From NCBI GenBank assembly GCA_047623555.1, contig JBLHMP010000040.1, positions 1-32,349 on the forward strand: a stretch of 32,349 nt of DNA. The letters run 5' to 3'. This document shows positions 7,975 through 15,604 of the stretch, piece by piece. A program made the position numbers and the translations under genes. Under the pieces are notes generated by a model. The model was not told where the DNA came from. It did not search any database and saw only the letters and a program-made list of their open reading frames with translations. The stretch's first letter is position 1. Each line of letters opens with the position of its first letter. Origin of the DNA: NORP181 sp047623555. GTDB lineage: Bacteria > Pseudomonadota > Alphaproteobacteria > Rhodobacterales > Rhodobacteraceae.

Positions 7975-8657
7975 ATGTCCAGAACCGCCCGTCTGTTTCA
8001 GTTGATGCAATGCCTGCGCTCGGCCACACCGCCGATAACAGCCGATGTTTTGGCGCAGGAGTTGGATGTTTCGGCAGGCACCGTGCATCGCGATATCGAT
8101 TCGCTGCGTGGATTAGGCGCGGTGATTGATGGCGCTGCCGGGTTTGGATTTACCCTGGTTGAGGACGCAACATTGCCGCCTTTGGGGTTTCGCGATGATG
8201 AACTCGAAGCGTTGGTTTTGGGCCTGCGCGAGGTTGAACAGATTGGGGATCCTGATTTGTCCAAGGCAGCGGGGGCGGCACTGCACAAGTTGCAGGGACG
8301 GTTGCCGCCCAGCCAGTCGCATCGGTTGAAACACGCGGTTTTGTCGGCAACGCGGTTTAATCGGCCGGTTGTTCCCGTCATTTCGGTTGCGGATTTGCGG
8401 CGGGCGACATGGGATGAGATGAGCGTCGATATCGCCTATACTGATGTGAACGGTGCTGAAACGCAGCGTCGGGTTGATCCGTGGCGATATCGTATATGGA
8501 TCGCTCTACCGTGTTGATTGCGCGGTGTCATTTACGTCAGGGGTTTCGGGTGTTCCGGCTTGATCGAATGCGTGAACTGATCGTGACGGACCAAAGTTTT
8601 CGACCTCGGCGGGTACCATTGTTGCGTCAGGCAATGGCTGAAATACAATGCGATTAG
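7975..8657 (+). pseudogene. YafY-family HTH/WYL transcriptional regulator, frameshifted
   Basis: From ATG 7975 the frame encodes an N-terminal winged helix (MSRTARLFQLMQCLRS, then VSAGTVHRDIDSLRGLGAVI) and a WYL-type effector domain up to RRVDP near codon 169. It then drifts into RYRIWIALPC and stops at 8517. Reading from GCG at 8484 in the next frame restores AISYMDRSTVLIARCHLR, then FRVFRLDRM and a normal C-terminus ending at TAG 8655-8657. One missing T after 8481 (CCG-TTG-GCG read as CCG-TG-GCG) explains this, giving about 227 residues when repaired, a normal family size. The alternative start at 7936 lies inside the palindromic operator and is unlikely. This is either a real lesion or a one-base sequencing error. 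Confidence 0.88.
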
Positions 8658-8756
8658 GGACGGACGGCGGAACATCGCGACCCAACTGATTGATCGCTTT
8701 TGCCAAATGGCCAATCAGAGTAGACTGACCACGAGTAGATAATCAGGACAGCAACA

Positions 8757-10022
8757 ATGCATGTTTGGACAAACGTCGGAAGTATCGGTGCGATGCTGGC
8801 AACGGCCCTGTCAGTGGGTGCAGTGGAAACGTCAATTCGTCCCGAGGCGCGGCCAGACGTGGTCGTCCTTGCCTCTGAAACCATTCCGTCCGAGAAAAAA
8901 ACCGAATCGTTTCAGGACTGGATTGCAGGTTTTAGACAGCGAGCGCAAAGCGTTGGCATCAGCGAACAGGTGATGGATCAGGCGTTTCAGGGCATGCGTT
9001 ATGATGCAAACATAATCAAACGCGATCGAAATCAGTCGGAATTTACCAAGACGATTTGGGACTATCTAGACAGCGCTGTGTCGGACCTGCGGGTCAGTAA
9101 TGGCAAGGACGCGCTACGCAAAAACCAAAACACGCTGGATGCGATTGAGGCGAAATATGGCGTCGAAAAGGATGTTGTTGTGGCGATCTGGGGCCTTGAG
9201 AGCGCCTATGGGACGTTTCGAGGCAGCAGCAATATCGTGCAATCCTTGGCGACATTGGCCTATGACGGACGGCGCGGTGAATTCTTTGAGGCGCAGTTGG
9301 TAGCGGCGCTGTCTATCTTGCAGGATGGCGATACGACGCCGGATAATATGACTGGCAGTTGGGCCGGGGCGATGGGGCATACGCAGTTTATTCCGACGTC
9401 ATATCTTGCCTATGCCGTTGATTTTACCGGTGATGGCAGGCGCGATATCTGGTCGGATGATCCCACTGATGCCCTTGCGTCAACGGCTGCGTATCTGGCG
9501 CAGTATGGCTGGGTCAGAGGGCAACCTTGGGGGGTTGAGGTGACGTTGCCCAAGGGGTTCAACTATACGCTGGCCAATCGTAACATTTCCAAAGCGCCAA
9601 AGGATTGGGCGGAACTGGGGATTGTTGGTGTCGATGGGTTGGCAGTGCCGAACCACGGGGATGGGTCGATATTACTACCTGCAGGCTGGCAGGGTGCTGC
9701 GTTTATGATCTTTCATAACTTTGAAGTGATCGAGAAATACAACACCGCGGATGCCTATGTGATTGGCGTCGGTCATCTGAGTGACCGAATATCGGGCGGT
9801 AAACCGTTTAAGTCGAATTGGCCCCGGGCGGACCGGGCGCTGACGCTTAGCGAACGTTTGGAATTGCAGCAGTTGCTGACGGCCAAAGGCTTTAGCACGC
9901 TGGGGGTTGATGGTAAAATTGGGCCAAAGACCATCGCTGCGGTGCGCGGTTATCAGCTATCTTTGGATATGGTCGCTGACGGGTATCCGTCGCTGGTTTT
10001 ACTGAATAAGTTACGGGGCTAG
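8757..10022 (+). CDS. mltB: MltB-family lytic murein transglycosylase
   Basis: A 421-residue enzyme that should cleave the MurNAc-GlcNAc bond in peptidoglycan to give 1,6-anhydro ends. The N-terminus has a hydrophobic export-type segment (GAMLATALSVGAV). The SLT_2 catalytic domain spans about 45-345: AIWGLESAYGTFRG contains the probable catalytic Glu148, followed by GSWAGAMGHTQFIPTSYLAY, DFTGDGRRDIW and ASTAAYLAQYGW. A peptidoglycan_binding_1 domain closes the protein (LQQLLTAKGF, GVDGKIGPKTIAAVRGYQ). No lipobox is obvious, unlike E. coli MltB, so it is probably periplasmic and soluble. It stands alone and ends at a strong terminator. Confidence in family is high. Confidence 0.93.
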   Translation: MHVWTNVGSIGAMLATALSVGAVETSIRPEARPDVVVLASETIPSEKKTESFQDWIAGFRQRAQSVGISEQVMDQAFQGMRYDANIIKRDRNQSEFTKTIWDYLDSAVSDLRVSNGKDALRKNQNTLDAIEAKYGVEKDVVVAIWGLESAYGTFRGSSNIVQSLATLAYDGRRGEFFEAQLVAALSILQDGDTTPDNMTGSWAGAMGHTQFIPTSYLAYAVDFTGDGRRDIWSDDPTDALASTAAYLAQYGWVRGQPWGVEVTLPKGFNYTLANRNISKAPKDWAELGIVGVDGLAVPNHGDGSILLPAGWQGAAFMIFHNFEVIEKYNTADAYVIGVGHLSDRISGGKPFKSNWPRADRALTLSERLELQQLLTAKGFSTLGVDGKIGPKTIAAVRGYQLSLDMVADGYPSLVLLNKLRG

Positions 10023-10039
10023 CCGTTTTCATTCAAAGG

Positions 10040-10082
10040 CAACGGGCTGGAAAGTTTCAACCTTTCCAGCCCGTTGTTTGGT
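10040..10082. terminator. Strong bidirectional terminator between mltB and the ABC operon
   Basis: A perfect 15-bp stem (CAACGGGCTGGAAAG / CTTTCCAGCCCGTTG) with a 7-nt loop lies at 10040-10076. It is followed on the plus strand by TTTGGTTTT. It sits between convergent genes and can serve both. Confidence 0.88.
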
Positions 10083-10083
10083 T

Positions 10084-11262
10084 TTAACCAGGGCTCATTC
10101 CACGCAAACGCTCGGAGCGGCGGCGTAGCAATTCGACCACTGTCAGCAGGCAGATAGACACAACAACCAGGATTGTTGCGACCGCCAGAATGGTTGGGCT
10201 GATCTGTTCGCGCAGGCCGGTGAACATTTGCCAAGGTAGGGTTTTCTGACCGGCTGAGCCGACAAACAACACCACGACCACTTCGTCAAACGAGGTGATA
10301 AAGGCAAACAATCCGCCGGAGATCACGCCTGGCAAAATCAACGGCATTTGGATCCGGAAAAACGTGGTTACCGGATTGGCCCCCATATTTGCGGCGGCCC
10401 GGGTTAGAGAGCTGTCAAACCCAACCAAAGTGGCTGTCACTGTGATGATCACAAATGGAATACCAAGGACAGCGTGGGCGAGAACAACACCCATATAGGT
10501 GCCTTGCAACCCAACACGCGAATAAAAGAAGTACATACCGGCGGCTGAGATGATCAGCGGCACAATCATCGGCGAAATCAGGATTGCCATGATCGCCCGT
10601 CGAAACGGCATATGCTGCTGCGACAGGCCAATCGCCGCCAGCGTGCCAAAGGTGACGGACAATACTGTCGCCATCGGCGCAATGATCAAGGAATTGCGCA
10701 GTGAGCTTTGCCAATCACTGTTGGTTAGGAAATCGCGGTAATGTTTGAGAGAGTAACCCGCCGGATCAAACCGCAGCATCTCTGGCGTAAAGGTGAAAAA
10801 GTCCTGTGCGTTGAATGACAGGGGCAGCACCACAAGGATCGGGGTGATGAGAAAGCCAAAAATAAAGCCGCAAATGACCCGAAACGTAAAGTGCCACAGC
10901 ACTTGGTTTGGAGTCAGATAAGGCGCGAGTTTGGCGCGATACCGGCCCTCGTATAGCCAAAACGTGAACCAGCCAAAGAACCAGCCGAATGCGCCGCCGA
11001 TAATAACGCCGGGTACTTTGGCGAACACAAACCCGATAACCGTAAAGGCGATCAGCAATGCCCAACGCATCAGTTTTTCTGGGCCAGGCAGCTGCGTCAT
11101 GACATAGGCAATCACTGCCATCAGGGCTGCGCCGACAATGATGCCGATAAATGTACTGCCTTGTGATGTGCCGACCAGCAGGCCAGCGACGCCGCCGCCA
11201 AGGGCAACAACAGGAATGTAAAACGATACCGGAGTACGCGAGATTGGTGTAAGTGCAGCCAT
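10084..11262 (-). CDS. Polyamine-type ABC transporter permease, PotC-like with long N-terminus
   Basis: A 392-residue inner-membrane permease. The C-terminal ~265 residues match PotC-type permeases: FRVICGFIFGFLITPILVVL, SLRNSLIIAPMATVLSVTFG, and the cytoplasmic EAA-like loop AAANMGANPVTTFFRIQMP that contacts the ATPase. About 120 extra residues precede this. They contain several hydrophobic segments (VVALGGGVAGLLVG, FIGIIVGAALMAVIAYVM, WALLIAFTVIGFVFA, GVIIGGAFGWFFGWFTFWLY), so there may be about four extra membrane helices. Usual PotC proteins are about 260-280 residues. It is the last gene of the minus-strand operon, starting 4 bases after the other permease's stop, and ends at a strong terminator. 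Confidence 0.92.
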   Translation of the reverse strand: MAALTPISRTPVSFYIPVVALGGGVAGLLVGTSQGSTFIGIIVGAALMAVIAYVMTQLPGPEKLMRWALLIAFTVIGFVFAKVPGVIIGGAFGWFFGWFTFWLYEGRYRAKLAPYLTPNQVLWHFTFRVICGFIFGFLITPILVVLPLSFNAQDFFTFTPEMLRFDPAGYSLKHYRDFLTNSDWQSSLRNSLIIAPMATVLSVTFGTLAAIGLSQQHMPFRRAIMAILISPMIVPLIISAAGMYFFYSRVGLQGTYMGVVLAHAVLGIPFVIITVTATLVGFDSSLTRAAANMGANPVTTFFRIQMPLILPGVISGGLFAFITSFDEVVVVLFVGSAGQKTLPWQMFTGLREQISPTILAVATILVVVSICLLTVVELLRRRSERLRGMSPG

Positions 11263-11266
11263 GTCC

Positions 11267-12541
11267 CTAGCCCCCCAGTTTTACGTTGTCGATGCCGACG
11301 ATTTGGTCGTAAGCCCAGTAAAGTAGCAAGACCGCTAGCAGTAATATGGCACCCAGTGCAGCGCCCAACCCCCAGTTTAGTGAACTGGATATGTGGAATG
11401 CGATCCGGTTGGAAATGAATGTCCCCGTGTTACCGCCAACGATTTCTGGCGTAATATAGTAACCAATTGACAGGATAAACACGAGGATCGAACCGGCTCC
11501 GATGCCTGGCACCGATTGCGGAAAATAGACTCTCCAGAACGCTGTCCAGTTGGTGGCGCCCAGTGATTTGGCGGCCCGCAAATAGGTCGGTTGGATGGTC
11601 TGCATCACCGAATACATCGGCAAAATCATGAATGGCAGCAGGATGTGCGTCATCGCCACGATGGTGCCGAACTGATTGTTGATCAAGATCAGCCTGTCGG
11701 CGTCACTTACTAAGCCTAACCACACAAGGGTATCGTTTATCACCCCCTGCTGTTGTAGCATCACCTTCCACGCCGAGGTTCGCACCAAAAGCGAGGTCCA
11801 GAACGGCAGCAGCACCAGGATCATTAACAGGTTTGACGTGCGCATCGGCAGGTTGGCCAAAATCCAGGCCACCGGGTACGCCAGCAAGATGCAACTAATG
11901 GTAATGACCATCGACATAAACATGGTGCGTTTGAATAGCAGCCAATAGATTTTTTCGTTCTCGGGACGCGCTTCGACTCCGTCGAGGCCCTTTTTCATGT
12001 CAACGGCGTTCAGAAAGTAACCATTGGTGTATTTCGGCGAATAAATCTTCATGGTTTGCCAGATTGGCAGCTCACCCCAGCCTTTGTGGAGGTCGATAAA
12101 CTTTTCTTTGAACGGGGCATCGGTCGCAAGGTCCCATTTTTTGACACTGCGGCCAGATTTGCGAAACAACGACGATGCGCCGGTCATTTCATAGTTCAGT
12201 CGCGAACCAAGCTTTGTGTGGTTCTTGGCGGCAACGGCGATTTGCATGTCATCGGCAAGAGCGGCATAGACCGCCTCATCCGGCAGCTCGCCTGATTTAG
12301 GGTCCCACGTGGATAGCGCGGCCACGGTTTTTGGCAGGGTCTTGGCAACGATATCGTTCTCAACTGACCGAAACAGCATGTCGCCAATCGGAGCCAGAAA
12401 GGTGATCAACACAAAAATCAGCAATGGTGCAACCAATGCCGCAGCGCGCAGTTTTTGCCTTCTTAAGGCACGTGCAAGGCTGCGTTTCAGCGGCGTACCA
12501 TCAGCGGCCAGAACCGGCCCGGAATTTGTTGTATCAGTCAT
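11267..12541 (-). CDS. Polyamine-type ABC transporter permease, PotB-like with large insert
   Basis: A 424-residue permease. A basic N-terminal stretch and TM1 (APLLIFVLITFLAPIGDMLF) are followed by a hydrophilic insert of about 130 residues (roughly 58-190) before TM2 (FMSMVITISCILLAYPVAWI). Standard PotB proteins lack so large a segment there; by topology it should face the periplasm. The rest is canonical: LLMILVLLPFWTSLLVRTSA, LLPFMILPMYSVMQTI, and the EAA loop AAKSLGATNWTAFWRVYFPQ. Its ATG shares a base with the DUF1330 stop (TGATG), so translation is coupled. Together with the PotC-like partner it forms the membrane channel. The insert could contact the binding protein or ligand, which is inference. 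Confidence 0.92.
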   Translation of the reverse strand: MTDTTNSGPVLAADGTPLKRSLARALRRQKLRAAALVAPLLIFVLITFLAPIGDMLFRSVENDIVAKTLPKTVAALSTWDPKSGELPDEAVYAALADDMQIAVAAKNHTKLGSRLNYEMTGASSLFRKSGRSVKKWDLATDAPFKEKFIDLHKGWGELPIWQTMKIYSPKYTNGYFLNAVDMKKGLDGVEARPENEKIYWLLFKRTMFMSMVITISCILLAYPVAWILANLPMRTSNLLMILVLLPFWTSLLVRTSAWKVMLQQQGVINDTLVWLGLVSDADRLILINNQFGTIVAMTHILLPFMILPMYSVMQTIQPTYLRAAKSLGATNWTAFWRVYFPQSVPGIGAGSILVFILSIGYYITPEIVGGNTGTFISNRIAFHISSSLNWGLGAALGAILLLAVLLLYWAYDQIVGIDNVKLGG

Positions 12542-12828
12542 CAGGCGCCCTCGACCACTATGATTACGCTGTCCGCGGAACGGCGGCGGATGTCAGCAAC
12601 TTTTTGATATTCTGGATCATTATAGGCCTTTAACGCGGCCTCATAACTTGGGAATTCTATCACGACATGGCGATCATGGGCTGTGCCTTCGACCACCTGG
12701 GATTGCCCGCCTCGCACAACAAATTGCCCGTCTAACCCTTGCAGGATTGGCGTGTCCAACCGGACATATTCCGGGTACGCATCGGGATCTGTCACTGTAA
12801 TATGCGCGATGATATATCCTTTGGGCAT
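12541..12828 (-). CDS. DUF1330 protein embedded in ABC transporter operon
   Basis: A 95-residue protein with the ferredoxin-like α+β DUF1330 signature: GYIIAHITVTDPDAYPEYV, VVRGGQSQVVEG, RHVVIEFPSYEAALKAYNDP and a closing DSVIIVVEG. Members are small cytoplasmic dimers related to ABM/EthD-type domains; no reaction is established for this one. It lies between the binding-protein gene and the PotB-like permease and overlaps the permease start (TGATG), which ties its expression to the transporter. A role in handling the imported compound is plausible but only inferred. AGGAG lies 11 nt upstream, slightly far. Confidence 0.88.
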   Translation of the reverse strand: MPKGYIIAHITVTDPDAYPEYVRLDTPILQGLDGQFVVRGGQSQVVEGTAHDRHVVIEFPSYEAALKAYNDPEYQKVADIRRRSADSVIIVVEGA

Positions 12829-12871
12829 TTATTAGGTCGCTCCTGTGTTTTGTCGTGTTCGTCAGGGTGAA

Positions 12872-12895
12872 ACGGGCCAGCGAAAACCGGCCCGT
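12872..12895 (-). terminator. Intra-operon hairpin after binding-protein gene
   Basis: ACGGGCC / GGCCCGT (7 bp, 10-nt loop) lies directly after the stop of the binding-protein gene. On the minus strand it is followed by only a short TTTC. It probably acts as a partial terminator or 3' mRNA stabiliser, giving more binding protein than permease, as is usual in ABC operons. Confidence 0.55.
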
Positions 12896-12908
12896 AACGT
12901 TTTAGGTC

Positions 12909-14012
12909 TTATTTAGCCAACCAAGCCTGGAATTTCGCGTCGATGTCGTCGCGATAATCGGCCCAGAACTCGTAGTTATACAAGAACGTGTTCTTGGCGT
13001 TGTTTGGGTCTGTTGGCATGTGTGGCGCCATTTCGATACCCAACTCGGCGTGCTTACCAACCAACGGAGCCGACGACTTACGGGCCGGGCCATAGCTGAT
13101 ATACTTGGCTTGATCGGCCAAACGCTGTGTGTCTGTGGCAAACATGATGTAATCAAGCGCACGTGCCTGACGTTCTGGCGTGAGGCCAGCTGGAATGATC
13201 CAACCGTCAAGGTCATAAACCTGAGCGTCCCACAACATTGCAACCGGCTGGTTTTGCTCTTCGATCAGAGCAAACAGACGACCGTTATAGGTAGAACCCA
13301 TGACTACTTCGCCATCGGCGAGCAGTTGTGGCGTGTCGGCACCGGCGGACCACCAGATTACGCTGTCTTTGATGGTGTCCAGTTTGGCAAGCGCCTGTTC
13401 CTGACCTGCAGGTGTTTCCAGCACGTCATAAACGTCGGCTTTGGCAACGCCGTCACACATCAAAGCCCATTCCATGTTGTTAATCGGACGCTTTTCCAGG
13501 GCGCGTTTGCCGGGATAAGCTTCGAGATCAAAAACGTCGCAGATGTTGGACGGAGGCGTGTCCCCGACCATGTCAGTGCGATAACCGAATGTTGTCGAAT
13601 ATACGATCTGCGGGATAAAGCACTCGCTGACCAGCAATTCGCCAAAGTCTTCGCTCGCAGGTGTGCCATCAGGAGCCGCCGCCAGTTGCGTGTCGGCGTC
13701 GATTTCCATTGCCAGACCTTCGTCGCACAGACGCATGGCGTCCGCAGCAACAACGTCAACAACGTCCCATGTTACATTGCCTGCTTCGTTCATGGCGCGG
13801 AGCTTTGCAACAGCTTCGGCCGAAGACGAGTCATTAATAATATTAACACCGGTCTTCTCTGCGTAGGGTGTGTGATAGGCGTTCTGCTGTGATGACGTAT
13901 ACGCACCACCCCAGCTTACGATGGTCATTTCGTCGGCCATATCTGCGGCATTGGCGAACCCAGTCGCCAATGCCAGAGCAGAGCTAACCGCTAGTGTTGT
14001 TGTTAGTTTCAT
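12909..14012 (-). CDS. Polyamine-type ABC transporter substrate-binding protein, PotD-like
   Basis: A 367-residue periplasmic binding protein of the COG0687 (PotD/PotF) family. A clear Sec signal peptide (MKLTTTLAVSSALALATGFANA, cut after AxA) precedes the mature start ADMADEMTIVSWGG. Family features are TSSQQNAYHTPYAEKTGVNI, VTWDVVDVVAAD, ALEKRPINNMEWALM and SYGPARKSS. The NWSDYI-type ligand motif of true putrescine/spermidine proteins is replaced by SWGGAY, so the ligand may not be a simple polyamine. It is gene two of the operon, between the ATPase and DUF1330. The GGGAAGA sequence upstream of the ATG is a usable ribosome site. Family is firm; ligand is unknown. Confidence 0.92.
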   Translation of the reverse strand: MKLTTTLAVSSALALATGFANAADMADEMTIVSWGGAYTSSQQNAYHTPYAEKTGVNIINDSSSAEAVAKLRAMNEAGNVTWDVVDVVAADAMRLCDEGLAMEIDADTQLAAAPDGTPASEDFGELLVSECFIPQIVYSTTFGYRTDMVGDTPPSNICDVFDLEAYPGKRALEKRPINNMEWALMCDGVAKADVYDVLETPAGQEQALAKLDTIKDSVIWWSAGADTPQLLADGEVVMGSTYNGRLFALIEEQNQPVAMLWDAQVYDLDGWIIPAGLTPERQARALDYIMFATDTQRLADQAKYISYGPARKSSAPLVGKHAELGIEMAPHMPTDPNNAKNTFLYNYEFWADYRDDIDAKFQAWLAK

Positions 14013-14088
14013 GTATTTCTTCCCATGATACGTCCGTTTTGTTGATTTAGAGCTGCAATAACGGACTAATTGCGGCCCCCGTGTTCAT

Positions 14089-14108
14089 CGGCCCTGTAAG
14101 CAGGACCG
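14089..14108 (-). other. Small hairpin after the ATPase gene
   Basis: CGGCCCTG-TAAG-CAGGACCG pairs at 7 of 8 positions with a tetraloop. It lies 12 bases downstream of the ATPase stop in the gap before the binding-protein gene. There is no U-run, so it could be an attenuator or processing site, or nothing. Confidence 0.3.
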
Positions 14109-14120
14109 ACATGATGGGCA

Positions 14121-15221
14121 CTACGCATCAAGCGCGCGGCAATCCTCGGGCAACCAGCCGATTTCAATTTCCGTACCCGGGGTCAGTTTTTCCTGATCCG
14201 GTGCATTACGGGTTTTGATAAAGAAATCCTCGTTGCCGGCGACACGCAGACGAGTGCGGAAAATGTCGCCCATATAGATGAACTCAAGCACTGTCGCCTT
14301 GAGCGTGTGCGCGCCTTCTTGCATCCGGTCTTTGTTGTATTCCACCCGTTCTGGACGGATCGACACGCGGGTGCGTTCGCCTACCTTGCTGACATTTACC
14401 GGCTTGCAGTCGATGAGTTCGCCGTCATTCAGCTGAACAAGGGCCTTACCGCCACTGATCTCTTTGACCACGCCTTCCAGGGTATTATTCTCGCCGATAA
14501 ACTGCGCAACAAAGCTATTCTCCGGCTCTTCATATAGCTTATCTGGCGGCGCCAATTGCTGAATGCGGCCATCTTCGAATACCGCAACCCGGTCGGACAT
14601 GGTCAATGCCTCGGTCTGGTCGTGGGTCACGTAGACCACGGTGATACCCAGATTATCGGAAATGCGTTTGATTTCGAACTGCATGTGTTCGCGCAATTGT
14701 TTGTCCAGCGCGCCAAGCGGTTCGTCCATCAGCACCAATTCGGCCTCAAACACCAGAGCACGTGCCAAAGCGACCCGCTGCTGCTGACCACCTGAAAGCT
14801 GTGCCGGACGTCGTCCGCCAAAATCACCCATCTGCACCATGTCCAGCACGAGCTGAACCCGCTTTTCACGCTCGGACTTGCCGATTTTGCGGACCTCAAG
14901 AGGGAACGCCAGATTTTCAGCCACAGTCATATGCGGGAACAAGGCGTAGTTCTGAAACACCATGCCAATGCCGCGTTTATGTGGTGGGATGTGATTGATC
15001 GAAACCCCATCAAGGCGAATGTCACCATGTGTGGCGGTTTCAAACCCGGCTAACATCATCAGGCAGGTGGTTTTGCCAGATCCTGATGGCCCGAGCATAG
15101 TCAGAAACTCGCCCTTTGGCATTGCAAGGTTAAGATCCTTTACAACGAGAATTTCCCCGTCATAGCTTTTTTGGACACGTTCGAATTCTACGAACGCGCC
15201 GGATGAATTCATGTCAGCCAA
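14121..15221 (-). CDS. Polyamine-type ABC transporter ATP-binding protein, PotA-like
   Basis: A 366-residue ATPase that powers the adjacent permeases. Walker A is GPSGSGKT (44-51), the Q-loop is MVFQNYALFPHM, the ABC signature is LSGGQQQR, Walker B is LVLMDEPLGALD, and the H-loop is YVTHDQTEAL. A C-terminal TOBE domain (about 280-366; RVSIRPERVEYN, FIYMGDIFRTRLRV) is typical of PotA. The start is uncertain: TTG 15221 has GGAG 5 nt upstream, whereas the in-frame ATG at 15212 is 14 nt from it, so TTG is favoured. It is the first gene of the operon ATPase, binding protein, DUF1330, PotB-like, PotC-like. Confidence 0.93.
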   Translation of the reverse strand: MADMNSSGAFVEFERVQKSYDGEILVVKDLNLAMPKGEFLTMLGPSGSGKTTCLMMLAGFETATHGDIRLDGVSINHIPPHKRGIGMVFQNYALFPHMTVAENLAFPLEVRKIGKSEREKRVQLVLDMVQMGDFGGRRPAQLSGGQQQRVALARALVFEAELVLMDEPLGALDKQLREHMQFEIKRISDNLGITVVYVTHDQTEALTMSDRVAVFEDGRIQQLAPPDKLYEEPENSFVAQFIGENNTLEGVVKEISGGKALVQLNDGELIDCKPVNVSKVGERTRVSIRPERVEYNKDRMQEGAHTLKATVLEFIYMGDIFRTRLRVAGNEDFFIKTRNAPDQEKLTPGTEIEIGWLPEDCRALDA

Positions 15222-15604
15222 ATCGGCTCCCCTTGGACTTTATCGCAATTGATTTGCGTTTTTCTGGAAGGATGGTTGCACAATGCGTGTACGACTGGCA
15301 ACCAATTAGCATGAGATATGGCATATTTTCCGCCATTTGGGGTCGGTTACAGCCCGTTTTGAGCGTGGTTCAGCTGTCTGATCAAAGAATAGTCAGCGCG
15401 ATGTTTAGGGGTGAATGCGATGTGGATTTTAGGGCCGCCATCCGGGGAATTCTTTGGAATATTGTCTTGGTTGCGTGGTGGTGGGACAGTAAAAGAGTCC
15501 AGATTTCCTGGCGCAGGACGAGTTCTGGTTGACCCTATCCGCTGTCCTAGTATTCTACGCGCAATCATTCGCAAAAAATTTTCGGCATACAGGCCATTTC
15601 AGTT
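15222..15604. other. 383-bp intergenic region between ABC operon and Wza-like gene
   Basis: This gap holds divergent promoters. Toward the Wza-like gene I see TTGACC (15529-15534), a 16-bp spacer and TATTCT (15551-15556), described separately. No clear promoter is visible toward the ABC operon. Short open frames across the gap lack a ribosome site and recognisable sequence, so I call no gene. Confidence 0.5.
15529..15556 (+). promoter_or_regulatory. Candidate housekeeping promoter for the Wza-like gene
   Basis: TTGACC - 16 bp - TATTCT lies about 50 bases before the ATG at 15605. This would give a leader of about 40 nt. The match to a σ70-type promoter is reasonable, but no experiment or comparison supports it. 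Confidence 0.45.

Noticed and set aside
13020..13892. 290-codon open frame antisense to the PotD-like gene
   Set aside because: It is the reverse of a clearly recognised binding-protein gene, and its translation is Arg/Cys/His-rich with no family features.
15203..15532. 109-codon open frame upstream of the Wza-like gene
   Set aside because: It overlaps the ATPase start, lacks a ribosome site and shows no recognisable or low-bias protein sequence; the region is better explained as a divergent promoter gap.
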